Shown here one piece after another: positions 1 to 6,877 of a DNA stretch of 8,411 nt. Positions within the stretch are counted from its first letter, which is position 1, and every line of letters starts with the position of its first letter. The stretch is from the NCBI GenBank assembly GCA_964494005.1, contig CAZBQE010000042.1, forward strand, positions 1 to 8,411. Direction: 5' to 3'. The position numbers were made by a program, and so were the translations under genes. Under the pieces are notes generated by a model, which did not search any database, was not told the origin of the DNA, and saw only the letters and a list, made by a program, of their open reading frames with translations. Source of the DNA: CAJBLF01 sp964494005. GTDB taxonomy: Bacteria > Patescibacteriota > Gracilibacteria > Absconditabacterales > Absconditicoccaceae.

Positions 1-54
1 GTTCTCTACTAATCTTTTCCCCTATTTTAGCCACACATTTTTTTCTATTATGCC

Positions 55-1884
55 TTATTTTATGAGTTTTTCTCGTAAGGATGGTATTGAAGATTTGGTT
101 CATGATACCACTTCATAGTCGAGGGTAAAGGAATTATTAGTACCGTCAGTCTCGTAAATAGTTCAAGTGTTGGTAGGATTGGGGCTTTGCCATCATTGTT
201 GCTGTTGTGTTATAATAGTGCAAGCAATATATTTGGATCATAGCGTATTAAACCAATCATAACTATCATATCATTGTGTTGTGATTTGTACTGTAGTAGA
301 AGTATTTGGTTGTAATATTGTGTCAGTAACTGCAGTTGTTGTAAATCATCCTAAACCTCAGTTATAATTACAACTTAGACTAAACCTATTTCCTCAATTT
401 ACATAAGGAATAGTAATTGGACCAGATCATATATTTTTCATAACAAGATTAATTTTATTGGTGTCATTATTAGTTCCTAAAGTAGGATTGGTGTTTGGTG
501 TGATATACATATTTTCTATAATAATATCACCAGGAGTGTATGATCATATAACCTCATATGTTGTTGTGAATGTATTGTTACTTCAATTTGTTTCATATAT
601 CATATATAAATTGTTTGGGTCTGTTGTTGTTAGTCATTGTTGTTGTTGGGAAATAATTTCACACATCATCGATTGTTGTCATAGAGTTCCAAAAAAATTA
701 GGGTTAAGTCACATATCTAAGTTTGTAGTTATGCTTTCTCATGGATAAAGAATGTTTGTAGAAAGAATACTGCTTCATATTCGTCCATTACCAATAGAAT
801 AATAACAAATGAATGGAATCTGTATGGCAAGATTGTTAGTTGTATTCATTGGTAATAAAACTGTTCAACTTCCTATGTTTTTAACGGTTACTTGGAATGT
901 ATTGGTAGAAAAATCAGAATATAATTGAGGCGTATTATTAGGCAAAAGTTCAATATTATCTATGATAAGATCACCTACTCAGCTCAATATTGGTGGTTGT
1001 CATCATGTTCCAGATACTACGGTATAGTTGAGAGTAAATGAATTATTTGTTCCATCTGATTCATACAACATACTTGTATTGGTTGGTGTAGGGTTTGTTT
1101 GTCATTGTTGCTGTTGTGAGTATAATTCACATTGAATATATCTATTTCCCACGCTATTGTATCGATTGTAAATATCATTGGTAAATCATATATCCAATTG
1201 TGTTGTGATAGATTGGTTAGCATTGATGATGGTTTGAGGAACCTCTATTGTTCTAAATCATCCATGTCATCAGATATATCGACATTCCATCAAAAATTTA
1301 TTGACTCATAATTCTTGTGGAACAATAAGTGGTCCATTTCCTATGTTTTTGATGACAATATTAATTTGATTATCGATATTATTTGTGCCTACAGTGGGAT
1401 TTGTATTTGGAGTGATATATATATTTTCTATGATGGCATCAGGAATTCATTGTTGCTGAGTAGAACAAGCACCGTTTTGACATCCATATTCACAATCAAC
1501 ATAATTTTCTGATCTCAAAAGTCATCCTATTTCTCCTGGCTGACCGCAAAATCGTTCTCTAAGTGTTCCATTGGTATTGCAGGAATCTTGCTCTACGCGT
1601 TGATTTCAATTGATAACAACAGTAATAGTTCCTTTTTCATAATAATTTTTTCATCAATCAGTATCTACACAAGTATCTTGGGTTTTTATTTGTTTTTGGC
1701 TGAAATTAATTTTCCTTTGTTGGGCGATTTGGCTAAGATTGAGTACTGATGAAAACATAGAATCTGATGTTGTTGCAATAATAGCACCAAAAAGAACGAC
1801 AATACCGAGTCCACCAAAAAGCAGAAATTTTTTCCTAAAAGAAAAATCCTTTTTGAATTTTTTGATAAAGTGTTTGAATGTCAT
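55..1884 (-). CDS. Membrane-anchored surface protein with Cys-rich module and three CARDB-like repeats (code 25)
   Basis: 609 residues when TGA is read as Gly (about 31 in-frame TGA codons); the frame runs unbroken from ATG 1884 to TAA 55-57. A basic N-terminus (residues 1-20) precedes one hydrophobic segment (about 21-38), so this looks like a signal anchor with the rest outside the cell. Residues 72-140 hold six cysteines (C72, C102, C113, C131, C135, C140) ending in CEYGCQNGAC. Three repeats of about 145 residues follow (about 148-293, 303-446, 451-595). Each has the CARDB-type pattern: a start like NIYITPN, then VKNIGSG, and an end like YETDGTNNSFT. Each also has one pair of Cys about 50 residues apart (201/252, 360/408, 505/555) and a QQQQG tract just after the second Cys. 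CARDB domains are known as adhesion or spacer modules in surface proteins; a role in contact with other cells is inference. No enzyme domain is seen. The start is supported by a strong promoter just upstream. Confidence 0.85.
100..534 (-). repeat. CARDB-like repeat 3 of the surface protein
   Basis: Encodes about residues 451-595. It opens GDIIIENMYITPNTNP, keeps KNIGSGP, the Cys pair C505/C555 and TQQQQG (559-564), and closes YETDGTNNSFTLDY. Only about 14 residues follow to the stop, so no separate C-terminal sorting domain is visible. Confidence 0.75.
547..978 (-). repeat. CARDB-like repeat 2 of the surface protein
   Basis: Encodes about residues 303-446. This is the most diverged copy: it opens DLIIDNIELLPNNTP but keeps VKNIGSGTV, the Cys pair C360/C408, the SQQQQG tract (412-417) and the closing ETNGSNNTFT. 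Confidence 0.72.
1006..1443 (-). repeat. CARDB-like repeat 1 of the surface protein
   Basis: Encodes about residues 148-293. It begins IPDAIIENIYITPNTNP and ends near YESDGTNNSFTLNY. It is closest to repeat 3: the NxYITPNTNPTxGTNN opening and the KNIGxGP segment are shared almost word for word. Cys pair C201/C252; QQQQG at about 257-261. Confidence 0.75.
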
Positions 1885-1915
1885 GATAAAGCGTAAAAAA
1901 TAAATCTATGAAACA

Positions 1916-1943
1916 ATTATAAATATTATTTGAAATTTGTCAA
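1916..1943 (-). promoter_or_regulatory. Sigma-70-type promoter of the surface protein gene
   Basis: On the minus strand a perfect -35 TTGACA (1938-1943) and a perfect -10 TATAAT (1916-1921) are separated by 16 bp. The predicted transcript start is near 1909, giving a leader of about 25 nt before ATG 1884. The leader has no Shine-Dalgarno sequence. Confidence 0.7.
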
Positions 1944-1957
1944 ATAATCACTATATA
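1930..1957 (+). promoter_or_regulatory. Candidate promoter for the lipoprotein peptidase, predicted leaderless
   Basis: TTGAAA (1930-1935), a 16-bp spacer and TATATA (1952-1957) would place the transcript start seven bases on, at 1964, which is the A of the start codon. It overlaps the divergent promoter 1916-1943. The DNA is very AT-rich, so chance matches are likely. Confidence 0.4.
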
Positions 1958-1963
1958 TAAAAT

Positions 1964-2761
1964 ATGAACAAAAAAATTCTGATTCCACTCACGTTGTGAT
2001 TCCTCTGACATGCTTGTCAGAATATTTCTGATCAGACACAAAAAAACATCAATGAAACTTTTTTTCAAGAACAATCTGTGGAACAAACAATACCCAAAAT
2101 AGACTACCAAATATCCTTATTATATGAACATCAGCAGCTTATAGAACAGATAGTGAAAGAATATTTTTCCCAATATCCTTGTACTATGAAAACATTAACG
2201 ATATCAGCTGAAGCGGTAGAAAATCAACAGATCTTAGCTCATGCGAAACCACATATGATCTATCTCAATCCTAATCGTCTCGATGATGCGTCGATAAAAA
2301 ATACCATTACTCATGAACTCTTTCATACCATCAAACCAGATTCATTGACGATAGTTTCTCCATATGTACTTCAAGACGGATATGAAATTATAGGTTACCA
2401 CGGACTTTCAATAGTAGTATCCAACGGAAAAGAACAGACACAATTTTGAGTATTTGAGGATGCAGCAGCTGAAGCGTGTGCAAGTGCTTTTAATCAAAAA
2501 TATAGTGTGCCAAACATCTATTACGCAAATGTCTGATCTTTGATGCTCAAAATTATACATAACGGACGGTTGACAGTAGACGATCTTATTTTTGTTCAAT
2601 CAACGAACGATATTGATGGATTTGTTCAAAAAATATATAACAAAACAACGACCCCACAAGATGTAGAATCGCTGATGCAAATATTCAATGATGTCTATAT
2701 GACAGAAGAAGATTTTACAGAACAAGCACTCAAAAAGATAGAAAATATAAGGAATAATTAG
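1964..2761 (+). CDS. Predicted lipoprotein zinc metallopeptidase, HExxH type (code 25)
   Basis: 265 residues with four TGA codons read as Gly (G12, G15, G162, G191), ending in TAG. The N-terminus is short, basic then hydrophobic and reaches Cys18 in LGFLGHAC, an imperfect lipobox, so the protein is probably lipid-anchored outside the membrane. TITHELFH gives an HExxH zinc-binding motif (H117, E118, H121). About 45-50 residues on, FEDAAAEACA offers E165 or E170 as the third zinc ligand, as in gluzincins; this is inferred from position only. The last 75 residues are acidic and probably helical. I do not recognise a named peptidase family or a substrate. The ATG at 1964 is chosen because it alone includes the signal sequence; a start near 2078 would lose it. 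The gene is divergent from the repeat protein and converges with the LtaS-GDPD gene. Confidence 0.75.
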
Positions 2762-2763
2762 TG

Positions 2764-5220
2764 TTATTTATATAGATGCTGTTCAACCCATCACTTCATT
2801 AACGGTACATTATCTGTCATAATCATACGGACTCATTGATTGTAGAGTTTTGCTAATGTGCCCGTTGTATTGACAGTATAGGTAACAAACCGTTTTCCCA
2901 AAGTTTCCGTATCTCTTACAATATGTTCTGGGAGGATATCGTGTGGGAGAAGATAATAGTGATAATCACCTTGAGAGAGTAATTCGATATCTCAGGTATT
3001 GAAAGTATCCCATCCTGCTATGATTCCTGTAGTGTTTCCCAAAATTTTTCTTGCTGTTTCATCATAACTGATAAAAATAACTCTATCTTCCATGTGTAAT
3101 GCTTTGACGCTTGTTATAGCATCACGTGTTTGTTCTTCAGCATCTTTTGAATTGTAGACTTTGAGTTCAAGAAAATAATAGTCGAATAATCCATCGATAG
3201 TTACTAACATATCTTTGAGTGTTCTGATAGTTTCTCCATTGGTGAGTGGACAATTTTTTTGGAGATATTCCAACGTGTAATTATATACCATTTTCTTGTT
3301 ACCACAAATAGTAGAATAGAGACCTGGTCAATGCATGATAATATTTTGTTTGTCTTTTGTCCATGAAACATCAAATTCAATACCGTCAGCTCCATGTTGT
3401 TTGGCTGAAAAAAATCCTTCCAATGAATTTTCTGTGCTATCAATTGGTGAACCTCTGTGTCCTATGATAACCAGATCATTATTGCTTATTTCTTGTTTTT
3501 GTTCTCCATATTGAAATGCAATATACGAAGATAGATATTTGTGAATTGGTGTATAGGAAGATGCGAGTTCGGAAAGATTAGCAAAAGAATAGATAGTATT
3601 GTTTTCGAATACAATGGTATTTTTGTTTTTATAGTCATTTCGACAACAGACTAATCATCGATTTCTTTGTTTAGTAGGAGAAAAAATATTGTTGAATAGG
3701 CTGGAGAGATATATCCTTCCTTGTCCTGCAAATTGTTTAAGTGAATAAAAGAAATCCGTGTGTTGGATCAGATTAGTATTTATTGTTCAAGATTTTATAC
3801 CAGCTCCAACAACAGTAGCCAAAGATTTAGCATGCCAAGCATCTCCTACTGCTTCTTTTTCCCCTTCTTCCAGAGGCTCCATTTTTCTGTGGTCGCCCAC
3901 AATTACTAATATACCGTTTTCGAAAAATCCTTGCTGTTTGAGTTTGAGATAAAAATAATAGAGGCTTTTGTCAGCGTATCTGAGGGCGTCATCATGAGTT
4001 TTCCCATATGGAGTATTGTAGGGTTTGTGAAACGATATCGTCTGCAAAGCAAGAAAATACGGTGTTTGTTGTTTTTCTACTATGTTCAAGGTTTTATTAT
4101 AGAGTACATGATCAGGTGCTGCATCAAAGACATAGGTTTTTTCTCCTTCAAAAGCTTCTGTTCCTATGATATGAGAAAATCCTATTCATGAAAGGAATGC
4201 TAGTTGGTTGAGAAATCATAGGTCTACACTACTTACAAATACAGTATCATATCCGAGCTCATTGAAAAATTGTGGAAGCGGTTCAGTGACAGTATGGTAT
4301 CAAGAATACTGAGTAATTTGAGAACCTACAAGTTTAAGTGGTTCTATGCCGAGAAAAAATCCGACATGTGACGTATCTGATGTGCAACCATTCGAGATAA
4401 AATTAGGGAAAGTAATTCCTTGTTTTTGGATTTTGTCGAAATAGGGAAGTTTGTCGTTTGTTCATCAGATGTGTAAAGAATCAATCGCTGAAAAAGATTC
4501 TGCGAAGACTACTATAATATTTTTTTGTTTATTTTTGCCGAGATAGGGTTGAAAAAAATCGGTATATGTATCGGAAGTTTTAGTTTCGTTTTCCCATGAT
4601 GTATGTTTCGTAATAGTAGAAAAGTTGAGTGAGAGAATATTGTCAGGCACTGATTTGAATCCGTCAGGCGCATATATACCAATTCAGAAGCATCCTAATG
4701 AAAAGAGAAAAAAATAGATTGCGAGTAGGGATTTTTGTTTTTTTTTGAATTGTGGATGTTGAACGATAAAGAAACTGATGATACCAAGGATACTTATGAT
4801 GATAATAAGTATGAGAATTATTCATGAAAAATTTCCAAGTGATGGGGTGATAAATTGCTGGAGATCAAATAGAGAAAGTCTACTTTGAAAAACATATATC
4901 GTAATAACATCGAGCAAAAAGAGAAAAAATATTACTGAGATAATGATAATATTGATTATTTTGACAAAGATTTTTTTGATTAGTGCATTGATCGCTACGA
5001 GTCCGAGGATGACGAGACAAACCAAAAAATCGCTAACGAAGTACCCGAGATAATGTACTATCGTTGCGGATGTTTCTATAGTTTGAAAAAGTTTATCATA
5101 CGAGAGGAAAAGTACAAGTTGTTTGACGAATAAAAAGAAAAATGAGAGTACAACAAAAGTCCTCCCCCAAAATGGTGTGGTGCGAAAAGCAGTAGTCAGT
5201 GAAGAAAAAAATTTTTGCAT
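2764..5220 (-). CDS. LTA synthase-like phosphoglycerol transferase fused to a glycerophosphodiester phosphodiesterase (code 25)
   Basis: 818 residues in one uninterrupted frame with about 13 TGA-Gly codons. Residues 1-190 carry five likely membrane segments (about 21-41, 54-82, 84-111, 124-157, 166-189), as in LtaS. Residues 230-500 are an alkaline phosphatase/sulfatase-fold domain. E241 in VVFAES and T280 in NGCTSD match the LtaS metal ligand and nucleophilic Thr; H398 in ISFHKPY and D443/H444 in VGDHRK match the remaining active-site residues. LtaS enzymes move glycerol-phosphate from phosphatidylglycerol onto a growing chain. Residues 585-815 are a GDPD TIM barrel: H588-R-G, E597-N, E615-F-D617, H630, E685-L-K and a closing YTVN...GVRMIMTDN. 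GDPD enzymes hydrolyse glycerophosphodiesters. No membrane segment separates the domains, so both should face outside. The usual HD after TKDG is HG here. The start is the first in-frame ATG and gives a normal LtaS N-terminus. The nuclease gene ends 65 bp upstream. Confidence 0.88.
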
Positions 5221-5257
5221 ACAGATTTTTTGTTTGATACAAAAACTATTGAAGCAA

Positions 5258-5285
5258 TATATAGTTATTCATAGTATTTTTGCAA
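5258..5285 (-). promoter_or_regulatory. Candidate promoter for the LtaS-GDPD gene
   Basis: On the minus strand TTGCAA (5280-5285), a 16-bp spacer and TATATA (5258-5263) sit in the 65-bp gap after the nuclease stop codon. The predicted start near 5251 gives a leader of about 31 nt. The same TTGCAA plus 16-bp arrangement is seen before the nuclease gene. Read-through from the nuclease gene is an equally good explanation for expression. Confidence 0.4.
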
Positions 5286-6485
5286 TTATTTTATCATTCA
5301 CGCTCTGAGTGTTCGACTTACATTCTTGACTACTGCATCGCCGAGTTGTTCCACTGATAATTTTTGTTCTTTGACTAATTTCTGTAATTTAAACCTATCG
5401 AGCTCCATAGCTTCATTCAAAATTCATAATTCTTTGAGGATGTCTTTTACTTTTTCTTTGTCCTCGACACTAATGTTTTCCGTTTTGCTCGCAGAGATTT
5501 TTCCCGTGTTTCAAAATAATCTCAAAAGATCATGCTCCTGTATATATTCTACCAAAATATTTTTTATCAGTTCTTTGTCACGTTTCACTTGGGATTCTTT
5601 TTTAGACAAATCGACATATTCATCGACTAATCCTTTCACCGTCTTTTCTCCCAACTCTCCTCACATAACTTCATCATCAAATTTTAAATGGGCAAACAGC
5701 GGACATAGCGAATAGTATTCACAGTATTTGCAAAAATTATTCTGTTTCGGTTCGAAACATTTCTTGTCTCCCATATTATACGCAAACTTTTTCGCTTCGA
5801 TGTCCTTTATCGTGTCTGCATATTTTTTCGTGACCGTAGCCAATAAGTCATCAGTGATTTCCCATTCGTCCATCAGGTCGAAATGCAGATAGTGGAGTCT
5901 GGCTTTTATATTCTTAAAGTACTTCGCATAATTCTGCTGTACTCACAAACCATACAAGGTAAGTTGTTCTTTATATTCTTCCTTACTTTCTGGTGGCAGA
6001 TTTTTGTTCGTCTTGTAATCATTGATCACGAATGTCTCTCCTTCTTTATCGAGTCTATCGATAAACCCACGAAATTTTGTCTGGTCGTTGAGATTGAAGA
6101 TAATTTGCGGTTCGGTAGCAACGACAGTAATTCATTCGAACGGACTATACTTGTCATAATAGTTCGCGATATAATGAATACCTCTGCGAATATAGTCCTC
6201 AAGTGTTTGTTCTCATTTCATTTCAAGCGGTTTCTCTTTCGTTGCTTCAGCGATTTCACTCTCTCGTTGTTCTTTGAATTTCGCCAAAAGATCATCCTTA
6301 CTTGGAATTTTAAAAACATTTATCTGATTGTACAGCCGTTCCAATGCTGCGTGGACGCTATGCCCGAGAATCAAATCTGGACTCGATTCAAATTCTTTTT
6401 CTTGGATTTTATCGATATATTTATATTGGTACTTGCGTGGACATTGGAGAAAAGTCTGCGTTTGTGAGAAGGAATAAATAGACAT
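5286..6485 (-). CDS. PD-(D/E)XK nuclease with 4Fe-4S cysteines, RecB/AddB/Cas4-like (code 25)
   Basis: 399 residues, seven TGA-Gly codons, ending in TAA. Cytosolic; no signal or membrane segment. The N-terminal motif SFSQTQTFLQCPRKY holds C15; LGHSVHAALE gives the conserved H45; D143 (GFIDRLD) and D156-Y-K158 (INDYKT) form the nuclease core; Q174 and Y178 (EQLTLYG) match the following QxxxY motif. C252, C255 and C261 (FCKYCEYYSLC) with C15 form the cysteine cage seen in AddB and Cas4-type iron-sulfur nucleases; C243 is extra. Residues 263-399 are a charged, mostly helical tail. No helicase (AddA), cas gene or CRISPR array is next to it, so it stands alone here; DNA-end processing or repair is the family-based guess. 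ATG 6485 is preferred to a TTG at 6527, because the family motif begins at once after it and the upstream codons run into a palindrome. It uses GC-ending codons (GCG, ACG, CTG) more often than its neighbours. Confidence 0.85.
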
Positions 6486-6510
6486 CTTTTTGAATGCAGA
6501 ATGTAAAACC

Positions 6511-6526
6511 TGCCTGCCGGTAGGCA
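6511..6526. repeat. Short GC-rich palindrome upstream of the nuclease gene
   Basis: TGCCTGCCGGTAGGCA is an eight-base inverted repeat with one mismatch (a G-T pair in RNA) and no loop. It is GC-rich in an AT-rich setting and is flanked by two copies of TGCAGAAT (about 6495-6502 and 6529-6536). It lies in the predicted leader of the nuclease mRNA. It may be a dispersed REP-like element. Confidence 0.5.
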
Positions 6527-6558
6527 AGTGCAGAATTCAGAATTTTGAAAACAATTAT

Positions 6559-6586
6559 TTTATAGTTTTTCAAAGCAGGGTTGCAA
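6559..6586 (-). promoter_or_regulatory. Candidate promoter for the nuclease gene
   Basis: On the minus strand TTGCAA (6581-6586), a 16-bp spacer and TATAAA (6559-6564). The predicted start near 6552 gives a leader of about 67 nt that includes the palindrome at 6511-6526. The -35 overlaps the left arm of the structured segment that begins at 6579. Confidence 0.4.
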
Positions 6587-6684
6587 GGTGGAGAAATCCA
6601 CCCGGGTGGAAAATTTTGTTATTCAGCTTCTGTAGTGACTTTTGTAACCATAGTACCCGGGTGCGAAAGAGCTATATAGCACCC
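6579..6684. repeat. Compact palindromic segment, possible structured RNA or repeat element
   Basis: Several nested inverted repeats are visible. GGTTGCAA (6579-6586) pairs with TTGTAACC (6642-6649). Inside, GGTGGA-GAAA-TCCACC (6587-6602) is a perfect hairpin with a GNRA-type loop on the plus strand. TCCACCCGGGTGGA (6597-6610) is a perfect 14-bp palindrome that competes with it. GGGTGC (6659-6664) pairs with GCACCC (6679-6684), and GCTATATAGC (6671-6680) is itself palindromic. The core ACCCGGGTG occurs twice, about 55 bp apart. I do not recognise a known RNA family (not RNase P, SRP, tmRNA or tRNA). The strand is undecided. Confidence 0.4.
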
Positions 6685-6709
6685 AAGTCAAAATGCTGCT
6701 AAAAAAGTC

Positions 6710-6737
6710 TTGCATTTTTTCGTAGCATGATTATAAT
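6710..6737 (+). promoter_or_regulatory. dnaK promoter
   Basis: A perfect -10 TATAAT (6732-6737) stands 16 bp after TTGCAT (6710-6715), a weak -35 that matches only the TTG. The predicted start near 6744 gives a leader of about 134 nt. The -10 lies in the spacer of the CIRCE-like inverted repeat, so a bound repressor would block it. Confidence 0.55.
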
Positions 6738-6748
6738 ATACGTGCTAC
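6722..6748 (+). promoter_or_regulatory. CIRCE-like HrcA operator upstream of dnaK
   Basis: GTAGCATGA-N9-ACGTGCTAC has the 9-9-9 layout of CIRCE (TTAGCACTC-N9-GAGTGCTAA). The central TAGCA and TGCTA are exact and exactly 15 bp apart, as in CIRCE; 11 of 18 arm positions match overall. It lies before a chaperone gene and encloses the -10 box, both typical of CIRCE. HrcA itself is not in the window, so repression by HrcA is inferred. Confidence 0.6.
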
Positions 6749-6776
6749 ACTTTAAAACTAATTTAAAAATTTATTA

Positions 6777-6839
6777 ATTACGAATTAGCGAATTGCGGAT
6801 TTTTTTTAGACAGAAAATTCGTAATCCGAAATCCGTAAT
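6777..6839. repeat. Long imperfect inverted repeat in the dnaK leader
   Basis: The arms 6777-6803 and 6814-6839 are complementary at about 22 of 27 aligned positions with one bulge, around a loop of about 10 bases. The arms are built from short units such as CGAATT, CGGATT and CGTAATC. The repeat is in the predicted dnaK 5' leader and ends about 38 bp before the start codon. It could be a dispersed repeat or a leader hairpin. Confidence 0.5.
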
Positions 6840-6877
6840 CATTTAATCAAGTAATTTTATTTTTTAAGTATAATAGT

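Noticed and set aside
1..54. Possible further gene or terminator downstream of the surface protein
   Set aside because: Only 54 bases remain, with no start followed by an open frame and no convincing hairpin.
55..1443. The repeated segments as a CRISPR array or tandem DNA repeat
   Set aside because: The units are about 435 bp, coding, and similar mainly at protein level, with no short identical repeats or spacers.
5883..6467. 194-codon plus-strand frame opposite the nuclease
   Set aside because: It is antisense to a gene with a full set of catalytic and cysteine motifs, and its own product has no recognisable domain. It is a shadow.
6486..6527. Longer nuclease start at TTG 6527
   Set aside because: The added residues read through the 6511-6526 palindrome, match no family feature, and need a rare start codon; ATG 6485 begins just before the conserved motif.
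6560..6715. 51-codon minus-strand code-25 frame (ATG 6715 to TAA 6560)
   Set aside because: It overlaps the dnaK -35, is made of palindromic DNA that is also open on the other strand (6490-6702), and resembles no family I know. It is probably a by-product of the repeat segment.
6690..6718. AAAATGC/GCATTTT stem followed by T's as a Rho-independent terminator
   Set aside because: The stem is short and AT-rich with a 15-base loop, no plus-strand gene lies upstream, and it overlaps the dnaK -35. It is kept only as part of the palindromic segment.
6869..6874. TATAAT immediately before the dnaK start codon as its promoter
   Set aside because: Its transcript start would fall after the ATG (about 6881) and there is no -35 at the right distance. 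The box at 6732-6737 fits better.
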